This document shows, piece after piece, positions 34,717-44,477 of a stretch of 64,000 bases of DNA. How positions within the stretch are numbered: the stretch's first letter is position 1; each line of letters starts with the position of its first letter. The translations under genes were made by a program, and so were the position numbers. The notes under the pieces are model-generated. The model searched no databases. It was not told the origin of the DNA and saw nothing but the letters and a program-made list of their open reading frames with translations. The stretch comes from Butyricimonas sp. Marseille-P3923 (lineage in GTDB: Bacteria; Bacteroidota; Bacteroidia; Bacteroidales; Marinifilaceae): NCBI RefSeq assembly GCF_900184685.1, contig NZ_FXXL01000006.1, positions 62,001-126,000 on the forward strand. The letters are read 5' to 3'.

Positions 34717-36096
34717 ATGAAATGTAAATTAATCCTTCTACTACTCGTACTTGCATCCTGTATGCAGAACGTCGCACAAACCGGAAACAACATCACGGTC
34801 ACCGCGGATGTACAACAGATTCCCGACCAAGGCTTTTCCATCTCTTACATGAGAAGTATCGTGCGAGGATTTGAATTTGACAAAAACAAGCACGCCGAAT
34901 GTACCATTGAGGATTTCGATTACTTGTACGTGACCATTCATAACGGCTTCAAAGAAGTCAAACTCATGTATCTCGAAAAAGGGGACAATGTAAACCTGAC
35001 ATTTGACGGGGAGAGCATGGCTAAAAGCCTCGTGATCACTGGGGGATGCAAACCGATTCAAGATTACCTCAACAACATAGACATCCAATGGTCACCGGAC
35101 TCCGTCTTCGCCCAAGAGGTCCCGGAATTTATCAACAGCCTGAAAAATCTCGTTGCCGAGAACCAAAAAGATCTGGACAAATATTCCGATGAAATCAACA
35201 AGGTGAACAAAAAATTTGTCAAGAGAGAGAAAGCCCGTATCAAATACATGATGGGACTATCCATTCTCGACTACGCACGAGCCCACCCAAGTATGGCAAA
35301 ACTCCGGGATTACAAACCGGGGCAGGATTACTACGACGCGATACTCGCGTGGATGGATGAAGACCCCGACTTCCTCAACATCCATGAATACCGTACGGTT
35401 GTGACAGAAGGCATTGCCTTCGTGCTCGGCAATCAAGGAGCGATTAGAAGTCCTTACGAGAAAGTAATGCAACAAGTGGAATACCTCCAAAAACATTTCA
35501 AAAATGAACAAGTAAAACAAGGTTTGATCAATTTCTTGGTTTGTAGTTACGTGCAAGCAGTAGGAATTATTCGCTCGAAAGAACTCATCGACTTTTATAA
35601 TCAACATGTCACCGACAAAGATTTGGTCGCCCAATTCCAAAAAATTTATGACAGCTGGACAACTATCGCGCCAGGCAAAGGCGCACCTGATTTCCAAGCC
35701 GTGGACACCACGGGTAAGAAATATTCCCTTAAAGATTTCCGAGGGGAATATGTCTGTCTTTACTTGTGGCCTACGTTCCAACCGAGTATTACCGAATTCG
35801 GCTTCCTGCAAAAATTATGCCCGCTATTGGAAGAAAGAAAAGTTCATCTTGTCAGTTTATCTATTGACCAGACTCCCGATTCATGGAGAGAAGCCATCCG
35901 GAATAAAGACTTACAAATCGGGACACATCTCTTCATGGGAGCGGATAAAAATTTCCTGAAAACCTATCATTACAATTCAAACAACATGTACCAATTTGTT
36001 TTGATAGATCCCGAAGGCAAAATAATAGAAACCCATGTTCCCCGTCCGTCATCGGGTAAAATGGAGGAATTTATCAAGATTTCCACTCAGAATTAA
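34717..36096 (+). CDS. Thioredoxin-fold (TlpA/AhpC-like) lipoprotein lacking redox cysteines
   Basis: 459-aa protein with a lipoprotein signal (LVLASC at ~12-17), an N-terminal DUF4369-like/helical half and a C-terminal AhpC/TSA-TlpA domain (residues ~325-455: GKGAPDFQAVDTTGKKYSLK). Where active members have WCxxC, this one reads LYLWPTFQPSITEF, so no CxxC is present and disulfide chemistry is unlikely. It precedes an ECF-sigma/FecR/SusCD locus, a frequent arrangement in this order of bacteria, and probably serves as an envelope binding or sensing protein; that is an inference. Confidence 0.82.
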   Translation: MKCKLILLLLVLASCMQNVAQTGNNITVTADVQQIPDQGFSISYMRSIVRGFEFDKNKHAECTIEDFDYLYVTIHNGFKEVKLMYLEKGDNVNLTFDGESMAKSLVITGGCKPIQDYLNNIDIQWSPDSVFAQEVPEFINSLKNLVAENQKDLDKYSDEINKVNKKFVKREKARIKYMMGLSILDYARAHPSMAKLRDYKPGQDYYDAILAWMDEDPDFLNIHEYRTVVTEGIAFVLGNQGAIRSPYEKVMQQVEYLQKHFKNEQVKQGLINFLVCSYVQAVGIIRSKELIDFYNQHVTDKDLVAQFQKIYDSWTTIAPGKGAPDFQAVDTTGKKYSLKDFRGEYVCLYLWPTFQPSITEFGFLQKLCPLLEERKVHLVSLSIDQTPDSWREAIRNKDLQIGTHLFMGADKNFLKTYHYNSNNMYQFVLIDPEGKIIETHVPRPSSGKMEEFIKISTQN

Positions 36097-36104
36097 ACTT
36101 TCTC

Positions 36105-36137
36105 GCGGTCTAGCGTGCAGACCGCAACTTTTTTATT
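36105..36137 (+). terminator. Intrinsic terminator after the thioredoxin-fold gene
   Basis: GCGGTCT - 7-base loop - AGACCGC followed by AACTTTTTTATTT. It argues against the in-frame upstream extension of the sigma-factor ORF through this region. Confidence 0.85.
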
Positions 36138-36184
36138 TCAAGAAATTTTTGTTCCTTTGCAGAAATGGATTGAAAAATAGGGAT

Positions 36185-36757
36185 GTGGCAAATCAAGAGA
36201 ATTTTTTAAAAGGCATAAACCTGAAAGAGGCAGGTGCATGGAAAGAACTTTACCGTTTTTTCTATGGTGCTTTATGCAATTACGCCACGGGAATTGTTTC
36301 CGATGACAGCATCGCAGAAGATATCGTCCAAGAATGTCTTATTTCCGTCTGGAAATCCGAACTCGTGTTTACCGAAGTGAAGGCTCTTTCCGTGTACCTC
36401 TATCGTGCCGTGTACAACAACTCGCTCAAGTACCTGCGGGATAAAAAAACAAATGACCGACGTTTATCCCGGTGGAACAGCGAACAGGAAGAAACGGAAG
36501 AAATTTTTTTCTATCAAGCCGTCGAGGAAGAAATGATACGGAAATTACGCGTAGCCATCTCTAAACTTCCCGAACAACGGCAAAATATTCTATTGTTGAG
36601 TTCCGACGGGTATAGCGTGCAAGAGATTGCCGACTGTTTGGGAATCAGCGTAAATACAGTCAAAACCCAGAAAAAGAGAGCCTACGTGTACTTGAAAGAA
36701 CAATTAAAAGACAGTTATGTCCTGTTATTCTGGTTAGAATTTCTAGGAAAAAAATAA
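36185..36757 (+). CDS. ECF RNA polymerase sigma factor (Bacteroidales sigma-70 family type)
   Basis: 190-aa sigma factor with region 2 (FYGALCNYATGIVSDDSIAED...VQECLISVWKS) and region 4 helix-turn-helix (GYSVQEIADCLGISVNTVKT). It probably directs transcription of the SusC/SusD operon and is held by the FecR protein 84 bp downstream. The start is a GTG at 36185; a TTG at 36170 is an alternative, and the longer ORF from 36035 would run through a terminator and the previous gene. FLKGINLKEAGAWKELYRF is the usual N-terminus of these proteins, which supports the GTG. Confidence 0.9.
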   Translation: MANQENFLKGINLKEAGAWKELYRFFYGALCNYATGIVSDDSIAEDIVQECLISVWKSELVFTEVKALSVYLYRAVYNNSLKYLRDKKTNDRRLSRWNSEQEETEEIFFYQAVEEEMIRKLRVAISKLPEQRQNILLLSSDGYSVQEIADCLGISVNTVKTQKKRAYVYLKEQLKDSYVLLFWLEFLGKK

Positions 36758-36841
36758 TAGAAAAAAAACGAATTGTCTGTCACCCGCACTTCATCATTTG
36801 GGATTTATATATCAAAATGAATAAATATAAAACCAAAAAGC

Positions 36842-37975
36842 ATGAAGTGGGATTTATTACACGAGAAGGCTGAATGGCTTTTCAGAAAGATTACCGGACT
36901 CCCGGATACTCCCGTGAATGGCGACGAGAGATTAAAGCACCTCGCTGATAGAATACACGACGGGAAATATATCCTAGAAAAAATACGCCAGCAGGAACGT
37001 TTCGATTATACACGAGCCTATCAAAAACTCGTGCACTCTAAAAAAAGATTCTTATTACCCGCTATTTGGAAAGTGGCGGCGGCAATCCTTTTATTAATCG
37101 GAACCACGACCGTGTTTTATCTTTTGCGACAACCCGAGCCCGTAACATATAACGATGATATATTTGTTAGCGCCATCAAACCGGGAGAACGTAAAGCCTA
37201 TCTAATCAAACATGACGGGGAGGAAATTGAGTTAAAAAGCGAGAGGAAAATCATTCCGGAACGGGGAGCCAATATACAAGTGGATTCCTCCGGACTAAAT
37301 TACGCCATGAGCGACACGGTTAGTTTACAGGAAGAATACTATAACACCCTAGTCGTTCCCCGCGGAGGAGAATACAACCTGACCCTGTCCGATGGCACGA
37401 AAGTATGGTTGAACGCCGACTCGGAATTAAGATACCCAGTACAGTTCACCGGAGATACGCGGGAAGTCACGGTAATCGGGGAAGCCTATTTTGATGTACA
37501 GAAACAGGCTGACAAACCTTTCATCGTAAAAACCGGACTAGGAAATATTACCGTACTCGGAACTCAGTTTAATATATCAAGTTATCCGGAAAAAGAACGG
37601 TTAATCACAACTCTAGTAACAGGAAAGATATCCTATAGCCTACCGGGCGGGAAAAATATCATTCTCTCACCCGACCAGCAACTCACGGTTAATAAAGACG
37701 GGACTACAGCATTAAAAGAGGTCGATACACACTATTTTACTTGCTGGAAAGACGGCATCTTCCAATTTGAAAACGCTAAACTGGAAGACATCATGGATCA
37801 ACTCGCCAGATGGTATGATATCCACGTGTTCTACACGAGCGAAAACGTCAAGCATCTCCACTTCTCCGGAGATTTAAGCCGATTCAAGAATATCGATACC
37901 TTTATCGAGATGTTCGAGAAAAGTTCGGATGCTAAACTAACACTAAAAGGAAGGACTCTCATTGTCGGAATGTAA
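36842..37975 (+). CDS. FecR-domain anti-sigma factor
   Basis: 377-aa inner-membrane protein with one membrane helix (~79-97, VAAAILLLIGTTTVFYLL), a cytoplasmic N-terminal part that would bind the sigma factor, a periplasmic FecR domain (VVPRGGEYNLTLSDGTKVWL, YFDVQKQADKPFIVKTGLG) and a C-terminal DUF4974 domain (FENAKLEDIMDQLARWYDIH). It couples the signal from the SusC STN domain to the sigma factor at 36185. Confidence 0.92.
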   Translation: MKWDLLHEKAEWLFRKITGLPDTPVNGDERLKHLADRIHDGKYILEKIRQQERFDYTRAYQKLVHSKKRFLLPAIWKVAAAILLLIGTTTVFYLLRQPEPVTYNDDIFVSAIKPGERKAYLIKHDGEEIELKSERKIIPERGANIQVDSSGLNYAMSDTVSLQEEYYNTLVVPRGGEYNLTLSDGTKVWLNADSELRYPVQFTGDTREVTVIGEAYFDVQKQADKPFIVKTGLGNITVLGTQFNISSYPEKERLITTLVTGKISYSLPGGKNIILSPDQQLTVNKDGTTALKEVDTHYFTCWKDGIFQFENAKLEDIMDQLARWYDIHVFYTSENVKHLHFSGDLSRFKNIDTFIEMFEKSSDAKLTLKGRTLIVGM

Positions 37976-37983
37976 TAAAAAGC

Positions 37984-38020
37984 AAACCGGACTCAGCGCC
38001 AACTAAAATCCGGTCTGTTT
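37984..38020 (+). terminator. Possible attenuator hairpin between FecR and SusC genes
   Basis: ACCGGA (37986-37991) pairs with TCCGGT (38009-38014), followed by CTGTTT. The stem is short, so this is weak. Confidence 0.35.
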
Positions 38021-38055
38021 AATGATTAATTTATACAACTAAAGATTACAAAATT

Positions 38056-41000
38056 ATGAAAAAAAAGGGAAGAATCGTGCACCTCCTTGCAAGTTTCCTG
38101 TTTTTATCTATCCTGCTATTGGGCTCTTTATCATCTGACGCTCAAAACAAAGTAGTGAACATGAATTACAAGGATGCATCTTTTGTGGAAGTCATCAACG
38201 CTTTCCGTCAACAAACCGGCGTGAAGTTTCTCTACAACCTGGAAAAGGTCAAAAACAAACGTTGCAAAGACTTGATTTTAAAAAATGTTCCGGTAGACAA
38301 AGCCATCGGAATCGTGTTGGAGCATTTCGGTTTTACCTATTCCATGGTCGAGGGGGTCGTCGTGGTAAAGGAACTTCCGCGGGAAGGCACGAAAATACAA
38401 ACCATCAAAGGGAAAGTCGTGGACGAAAACGGGGACCCGCTACCGGGAGTTACCGTCCTTATCAAAGACACTCACACGGGTGTTGCCACTGACGCGAACG
38501 GCAACTTCACGCTCACCATCACAGAGAAGAAAGAAAGAATTCTCGTGTTCAGCTTTATCGGGATGCAGACAAAGGAAGTAAAATGCACTGGGAACGAGGT
38601 TCTGCGAGTTACAATGCTGGCAGACGCCACGCAACTCGACGAAGTCGTGGTCGAAATGGGGTACAACAGCTTGCCGCGCAAGGACATGGTGGGCTCATAC
38701 AACACGCTAAAAGCCGACGACATCATGATGCAGGCATACTCCTCTATCGACCAGATGTTGCAGGGACGAGTCCCGGGGATGATGGTCATTAACACTTCAT
38801 CCCGCGTGGGGCGCAACCCGAAAATCACGATCCGGGGAACATCCACGATCTTGGGAAATACCGATCCGCTATGGGTTGTCGACGGTATCATCCAGCCTGA
38901 CCCGCTTCCTTTTAACTCAAGCAACGCCCTGACAAGCGATCTGGCTGACCTCGTGGGGAATCAAATTTCTTGGTTAAACCCGGCGGATATCGAAACTATC
39001 ACGGTATTAAAAGATGCTTCCGCAACCGCCATATACGGTTCCAAAGCATCCAACGGGGTTATCGTGATCACCACGAAAAAAGGAAATGCCGAACGTACCA
39101 GCATACGGTACAGTGCCAATTTCTCTTTCCGTGCCCGCCCGAATTACGATATGTTTGACTACATGAACTCCAAAGAGCGCATTCAATTCAGTAAAGAAGC
39201 TTACGATGCCGGGGCAAGATACGCGAACGATCCTCTCCCGCAGATATACACCTACGAAGGATTAATGCGTATGTTCAACGAGCGGTCGATCACGGAAGAA
39301 TATTTCGAAGAACGTATGGCTTACTTGGAAACCGTCAACACGGACTGGTTTGACCTGCTAACCCGCAACTCTTTCAGTAATAATCACAACCTGAGTATTT
39401 CGGGAGGTTCTCAAAAAGTCACTTACAACGCGTCATTCGGGTACACGTCCGACCACGGCGTGGAAATAGGGAATGATATGACCAGATTCTCCGCCCGGTT
39501 AAACGTGAACGTAAGATTATTAAAAACACTACAAGTCGATTTCAACATCAACGGCTCATTTGGAAATAATAAAGGTTACGGGCCGGGAGTCAATCCTATC
39601 GGATACGCGACGACTACCAGCCGAGCCCTTCCCGCGTACGAAAACGGGAAGCAAGCATTCTACAAGAAATATCAAAGGTATTCTTGGGTGGACGGACAAC
39701 AAGAATTGGGATTCAATATTATGAATGAAATCGATAATAGTTATTCCAAGAATAAAAATTCCCGTTTTGACGTTTCCGTCAACGCGAATTGGGACATCAC
39801 GCCTTGGCTAAAATACCAATTCGTGGGCAGTATCGCGGATAACCATACCAATGGCGAATCATTCGCGGGAGAAAAAACGAACTATATCACATCCAACTAC
39901 AGGGGGTACGAGTACGGGACAGAAAAAAACGGCTCGGCGAAATACAAGGCGGCTATCCTTCCTTTCGGGGGTGAATTCCTCTCGAATCACAACCGCACGA
40001 TCTCCTATAACATGCAACACAAATTGTTACTCTCCAAAACGTTCAACGAGATACACCGCGTAAATGCCATGGCGGGGCTGGAACTACGCTCGGATGAAAA
40101 CAAAAGTGAACTGAACACCGTGTGGGGATATGTCCCGGAACGCGGGGAAAAAATCATACGTCCTAATTCATACTCGTATTGGACCCCTATCGGTATGTCC
40201 AAACCCACGGATTCAAAAATACTGGACTACTTGTACGAGGGAGGCTGGCAGACCACCAGCATGACAAGTAACGCCATGTCCTATTTCGCGACGTTGGCCT
40301 ATTCACTCATGGATCGCTACGTGCTGAATGCCAACATTCGAGCAGACGCATCCAATCGCTTCGGACAGGACGTGAATAAACAATTCGACCCGATGTATTC
40401 TTTCGGTATATCATGGAGAATCGGGGAAGAAGAATTTATTAAAGATAAAATCTCGTGGCTGAACCAGATGAACATACGGGCAACCTATGGAATACAAGGT
40501 AACGTGGTAACTTCTGTCAGCCCGGACTTGATCGTTAAGCAAGAAGGAGTTTTAGATATTTATAACGAGTACATCCTCGGCATAAGCAGTTTGCCTAATC
40601 CCCTATTAAAATGGGAAAACACGAAAACATGGAATTTAGGTATCGATCTCCAATTATTCAAAGGCATCACGATGAATTTGGAATATTACGGTCGGCGGTC
40701 GAATGCCATCATCAGTCAGGATATTCCCAACGAATACGGACAAAAAAGTATGCAATTGAACGGGGGACGCATCGATAATCACGGGATAGAGTATTCCATA
40801 AATCTAACCCCTTTCAGTCGTAAAGATTTCGCATGGACAGTAGGTATCAACGCTTCTAAAAACTGGAACAAATCGAAGACCGATGACGTTTCGATTAAGG
40901 TGGATCAAATTAGCAAAAATGATTTCTTGAGTGGCGGAAATGGAAACCGGTTATTAAAAAAGGGTTATCCACTAACCGCGTTCTGGTCCTATAAATTCAC

Positions 41001-41646
41001 GGGATTATCACCCGAAACCGGGTATCCTACATTTGACATAGGAGAATTCGAAGAGGGGGATAACACGATAGACCCGACCACATTCCTCGTGTACTCCGGT
41101 CAACGCCAGCCCTATTTCACGGGGGGATTGAATACACGAATCCGTTACAAAGATTTCACTCTTGGTGCTGATTTCGTGTTGTTGCTCGGTGGCAAACAAC
41201 GCTTGACCAGCCCGTATAGCAGTTTTACAAATCAGGGTTCAAAGATTCCCGACCCGTATGACAATCTACCCAAAGATTTGAACAAACGCTGGAAGAAACC
41301 GGGGGACGAAAAACACACGAATATCCCGGCTCTCTTCACGAGCGAAGACGTGAACGAACTGAACATACTACTCCCGGACGGTGAAAAAGCATCCATGTAT
41401 GAAATGTGGGCAAATTCGGACGCGTTAGTTGTAAGTTCCTCTTTCTTGCGCTGTACACAACTCTCCTTGAACTGGAACCTAGACCGGGCATGGTGTGCAA
41501 AATTCGGGGCGACCTCTCTTTCTGTCAACGCCAGCGTGAATAACCTCTTTGTTATTGCTAGCAAAAGGTTCAACGGCTTCGACCCCGAACTGGATAGAAG
41601 TATACAACCGAAGATTTTTTCTTTCGGTCTTAGTGTCGGATTTTAA
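38056..41646 (+). CDS. SusC/RagA-family TonB-linked outer-membrane protein with STN signalling domain
   Basis: 1196-aa outer-membrane transporter forming a complex with the SusD lipoprotein downstream (11-bp gap). Order: signal peptide, STN (secretin/TonB N-terminal) domain ~35-103 (VNMNYKDASFVEVINAFRQQ), carboxypeptidase-regulatory-like domain ~113-200 (KGKVVDENGDPLPGVTVLIK), plug (IETITVLKDASATAIYGSKA), and a large barrel ending SFGLSVGF. The STN domain marks it as a transporter that signals to FecR and the ECF sigma factor on substrate binding. The substrate cannot be read from sequence: no glycosidase is encoded nearby, while thioredoxin-like proteins are. Confidence 0.95.
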   Translation: MKKKGRIVHLLASFLFLSILLLGSLSSDAQNKVVNMNYKDASFVEVINAFRQQTGVKFLYNLEKVKNKRCKDLILKNVPVDKAIGIVLEHFGFTYSMVEGVVVVKELPREGTKIQTIKGKVVDENGDPLPGVTVLIKDTHTGVATDANGNFTLTITEKKERILVFSFIGMQTKEVKCTGNEVLRVTMLADATQLDEVVVEMGYNSLPRKDMVGSYNTLKADDIMMQAYSSIDQMLQGRVPGMMVINTSSRVGRNPKITIRGTSTILGNTDPLWVVDGIIQPDPLPFNSSNALTSDLADLVGNQISWLNPADIETITVLKDASATAIYGSKASNGVIVITTKKGNAERTSIRYSANFSFRARPNYDMFDYMNSKERIQFSKEAYDAGARYANDPLPQIYTYEGLMRMFNERSITEEYFEERMAYLETVNTDWFDLLTRNSFSNNHNLSISGGSQKVTYNASFGYTSDHGVEIGNDMTRFSARLNVNVRLLKTLQVDFNINGSFGNNKGYGPGVNPIGYATTTSRALPAYENGKQAFYKKYQRYSWVDGQQELGFNIMNEIDNSYSKNKNSRFDVSVNANWDITPWLKYQFVGSIADNHTNGESFAGEKTNYITSNYRGYEYGTEKNGSAKYKAAILPFGGEFLSNHNRTISYNMQHKLLLSKTFNEIHRVNAMAGLELRSDENKSELNTVWGYVPERGEKIIRPNSYSYWTPIGMSKPTDSKILDYLYEGGWQTTSMTSNAMSYFATLAYSLMDRYVLNANIRADASNRFGQDVNKQFDPMYSFGISWRIGEEEFIKDKISWLNQMNIRATYGIQGNVVTSVSPDLIVKQEGVLDIYNEYILGISSLPNPLLKWENTKTWNLGIDLQLFKGITMNLEYYGRRSNAIISQDIPNEYGQKSMQLNGGRIDNHGIEYSINLTPFSRKDFAWTVGINASKNWNKSKTDDVSIKVDQISKNDFLSGGNGNRLLKKGYPLTAFWSYKFTGLSPETGYPTFDIGEFEEGDNTIDPTTFLVYSGQRQPYFTGGLNTRIRYKDFTLGADFVLLLGGKQRLTSPYSSFTNQGSKIPDPYDNLPKDLNKRWKKPGDEKHTNIPALFTSEDVNELNILLPDGEKASMYEMWANSDALVVSSSFLRCTQLSLNWNLDRAWCAKFGATSLSVNASVNNLFVIASKRFNGFDPELDRSIQPKIFSFGLSVGF

Positions 41647-41657
41647 ATCTATAAACG

Positions 41658-43208
41658 ATGAAACAAAGAATTATATATTTTATCGCCATCCTGATGTTCT
41701 CATCTTGCAGCGATTTCCTCGAACCAAAATCCAAAAGCGAGTTTGTACCTAAAGACGTCAGCTCGATGAATGAACTACTGTTGGGTACAGCTTACCCGCG
41801 TTGGGATACAAAAGGATTCAACGTTTTCCTGAATATTCTTGATGACGACGTGACGTGCGCACCCTATCAACCGACGACAAGCGGACAAAACCGAAAAGTT
41901 TGGCAAGCGGCTTACACTTGGCAACCTGATATGTTCACCATATTTGAAGACGAAGGACTTTCTCCCGACGCAACAAATATATACCAGACTTATTATACCA
42001 AAATATTGGGAGCGAATGCCGTATTAGATTATATCGACGATTTAAGTGATGAATCGGATATGAGAAATCTCGTTACCGCCCAGTCGCATGCTCTACGCGG
42101 TTATTATTATTTTACACTGGTAAATATTTTCGGGGTTCCCTATAACGAAAACAAAGACGGTCTGGGAGTCCCCTTGAAACTAACAAGCGGAATTGAAGAT
42201 CGCACCTTTACCAGAAATACCGTGCAAGAAGTCTACGAACAAGTGTTGAAAGACCTTCTGGAAGCCGAACGCCTCTATAAATTAATACCGGAAAGCGAAC
42301 ACTGGAAAAATGACTATAAGACCAGCTTACCCATGGTACAATTACTGTTATCAAGAGTCTACCTGTACATGGAAGAATGGCAGAAGTCGGCAGATTACGC
42401 GCAATTGGTCATCGCCAACCCGAACTTCAGCCTGTTTGATTTGAATAATATCATCACAGAAAATGACGAAGGTGAGCGAGTTTACACGAACTTTCATTCA
42501 TTTTCCTCTCCAGAAGTCATCTGGCTTTACGGGAATACTGAAGATGTCACGTATTTCGTTCGTCATTACAGCGGAGAGGATGCAAATGACCCGACCAGCC
42601 ACTGTTACTTCAGAGCCTCGGATGAATTGTTGGAGTCTTTCAAAGAAACGGCAGGAGATCTCCGGGCAGAACGTTACATCATCGGGGAGTATAACCCCAC
42701 TTACGTGAATGGAGAAGCCTATTATATTCCCCAAGCTTTCGGAAAAATCAGCGTAAGTTCCGATTATCGCCCGGGTTCTAATATTTTCGCCAGAAGTTTC
42801 CGGCTATCGGAAGCCTATTTGAATCTAAGTGAAGCCGCTGCCATGCTGTACAAAGAAAAAGGTGACAATAACGCCTTGACACAATCTTTGCAAGCATTGA
42901 ACACCCTTCGGAAATATCGTTTCGAAGACTACACGGACGAACACATTTCCGATTCGGATAAATTGATATCTTTCATTCAAAGAGAAAGAAGGAGAGAACT
43001 GTGTTTCGAGGATCATCGTTGGTTCGACTTGCGTCGCTGGGGAATGAAATCCATACAACATACTTGGATTGGCGACCCGAATAGTTCAAAATCCTACACA
43101 TTAGAGGAAAAAGACCGTAGTTACACGCTCCCACTACCCAAAGCAGCCTTGGAACAAAACAAGAGTCTGGTGCAAAATCCCCTTGCTCCCGCTCCCAGAA
43201 CAAATTAA
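41658..43208 (+). CDS. RagB/SusD-family nutrient-uptake lipoprotein
   Basis: 516-aa surface lipoprotein (signal ending MFSSC) acting as the lid of the SusC pore. Characteristic TPR-like helices (AQSHALRGYYYFTLVNIFGVPY) and the C-terminal SusD block (RRRELCFEDHRWFDLRRWG) are present. Paired with the SusC gene upstream. Ligand unknown. Confidence 0.94.
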   Translation: MKQRIIYFIAILMFSSCSDFLEPKSKSEFVPKDVSSMNELLLGTAYPRWDTKGFNVFLNILDDDVTCAPYQPTTSGQNRKVWQAAYTWQPDMFTIFEDEGLSPDATNIYQTYYTKILGANAVLDYIDDLSDESDMRNLVTAQSHALRGYYYFTLVNIFGVPYNENKDGLGVPLKLTSGIEDRTFTRNTVQEVYEQVLKDLLEAERLYKLIPESEHWKNDYKTSLPMVQLLLSRVYLYMEEWQKSADYAQLVIANPNFSLFDLNNIITENDEGERVYTNFHSFSSPEVIWLYGNTEDVTYFVRHYSGEDANDPTSHCYFRASDELLESFKETAGDLRAERYIIGEYNPTYVNGEAYYIPQAFGKISVSSDYRPGSNIFARSFRLSEAYLNLSEAAAMLYKEKGDNNALTQSLQALNTLRKYRFEDYTDEHISDSDKLISFIQRERRRELCFEDHRWFDLRRWGMKSIQHTWIGDPNSSKSYTLEEKDRSYTLPLPKAALEQNKSLVQNPLAPAPRTN

Positions 43209-43233
43209 ATAGTAATCCGATAATACGCGTACT

Positions 43234-44331
43234 ATGAAACAAAGAACATTTATATTAACCCTCATGGGGATTATCATTACCCTCATGGCTTGCTATAGCG
43301 AGGATGACTTGACTCCCTCCGGCAACTATTCCGTTACCAAGTTTACCTTTCCGCAAGGCAATAACGCTTGGGACATGGATATCAAAGATATTCACGATAA
43401 ATACAACGTGTATCTAATCTACAAGGAAGTTACATTTGTTGATTTAAACCGTCAATGGCAATCTTTAGGAACAGGTGACCAATTCACGGGAGATTCCTTG
43501 ACGAACGAACAAGTTCCCGTATACGTGGATTTTCTAAAGAATCACTTTTTTGCTTTTATTAGCCCGGGAATAGCCCAGAAAGCTCTGCCCGTGAAAATTT
43601 ATATGTTACACAATTTCAAGAAAGTAACGTCTGACGATGGCACCGGCGGAACAGGCACCGGCGGAACAGGCACCGGAGGAACAGGCACCGGTGGAACAGG
43701 TACCGGAGGAACAGGCACCGGAGGAACAGGTACCGGAGGAACAGGCACCGGAGGAACGGGTACCGGTGGAACGGGTACCGGTGGAACGGGCGGTACTACG
43801 GATCCAAACTTTGTTCCTTTAAAAATAGACGGATTTGATTATTGGGCAATCAGTTTTACCAATGACGAAATGAGCAATATGGATCCTTATTCCAAGAAGG
43901 TAAAAAGAAATATATTTTTCCGTACCTTCATCGAAAATGCCATTCGCAAAGGAAGTATCACGGAACCCGCTGAATTTAAAGACGGAATGGATTACAAAAC
44001 AAATTTCAACACCAATAAACCTGAAGATCCGAACTATTATTTAACCAGAGGATTTTTGGATATATTCAAAGAACAGGCTCTATCCCCAAGAACACCCTTC
44101 TTTATCGGAGAATACACAGGGATAGGCTATGAAAATCCGGATATATACCCGTATGCGGATTTTGTTTATTACATACGTGCAGCAATGTGGTATACCCCGA
44201 ATGAGTTTGAAGCATATTATCCTGCAGCAAAATATCCGTTAATCAAAAAAAGATACGATATAGTAATTAACCATCTGAAGAATACTTATGGTATCGACAT
44301 TCAACAAATTGCAAAAGGACCTCAAGAATAA
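43234..44331 (+). CDS. Lipoprotein with a GTGGT repeat linker, related to SusCD-associated metallohydrolase-like lipoproteins
   Basis: 365-aa lipoprotein (signal ending LMAC). Two globular parts are joined by a 10-unit GTGGT linker at residues 136-185. The first part (DIHDKYNVYLIYKEVTFVDL) and the C-terminal end (YPLIKKRYDIVINHLKNTYG) resemble the flanks of the 'substrate import-associated zinc metallohydrolase' lipoproteins that follow SusD genes. No HExxH motif exists anywhere, so it would be a non-catalytic relative. The family link is from memory and moderate. It is co-oriented with SusD (25-bp gap). Confidence 0.7.
   Translation: MKQRTFILTLMGIIITLMACYSEDDLTPSGNYSVTKFTFPQGNNAWDMDIKDIHDKYNVYLIYKEVTFVDLNRQWQSLGTGDQFTGDSLTNEQVPVYVDFLKNHFFAFISPGIAQKALPVKIYMLHNFKKVTSDDGTGGTGTGGTGTGGTGTGGTGTGGTGTGGTGTGGTGTGGTGTGGTGTGGTGGTTDPNFVPLKIDGFDYWAISFTNDEMSNMDPYSKKVKRNIFFRTFIENAIRKGSITEPAEFKDGMDYKTNFNTNKPEDPNYYLTRGFLDIFKEQALSPRTPFFIGEYTGIGYENPDIYPYADFVYYIRAAMWYTPNEFEAYYPAAKYPLIKKRYDIVINHLKNTYGIDIQQIAKGPQE
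43639..43788 (+). repeat. 15-bp minisatellite, 10 copies, encoding GTGGT
   Basis: Ten tandem units of GGYACCGGNGGAACR, each five codons, in frame. Third-position differences (GGC/GGT, GGA/GGT/GGC, ACA/ACG) show the copies are not freshly amplified. Length changes would keep the frame. Confidence 0.95.
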
Positions 44332-44367
44332 TTTATAAAAGAATTGTCCCAAAGTTCGGATTATCCC

Positions 44368-44422
44368 AAAGTGAAAGATATCCTGCTGATATTACCTGTT
44401 GTCGAGGGATATCTTTCACTTT
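44368..44422 (+). other. Long perfect-stem hairpin between lipoprotein and thioredoxin genes
   Basis: AAAGTGAAAGATATCC (44368-44383) pairs without mismatch with 44407-44422 around a 23-base loop. No T-run follows directly. It could be a terminator, attenuator or mRNA stability element within the operon. Confidence 0.65.
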
Positions 44423-44477
44423 ACCGATTCAATCTCTTTTCCCTACAAAAGTTTACACCTCATTACGCTTTCGACCT

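Noticed and set aside
36035-36184. N-terminal extension of the ECF sigma factor
   Set aside because: It would overlap the previous gene and run through an intrinsic terminator; sigma homology begins near 36185.
43637-43822. 61-aa ORF rich in Pro-Glu-Gln repeats
   Set aside because: It is another frame of the 15-bp minisatellite in the lipoprotein gene.
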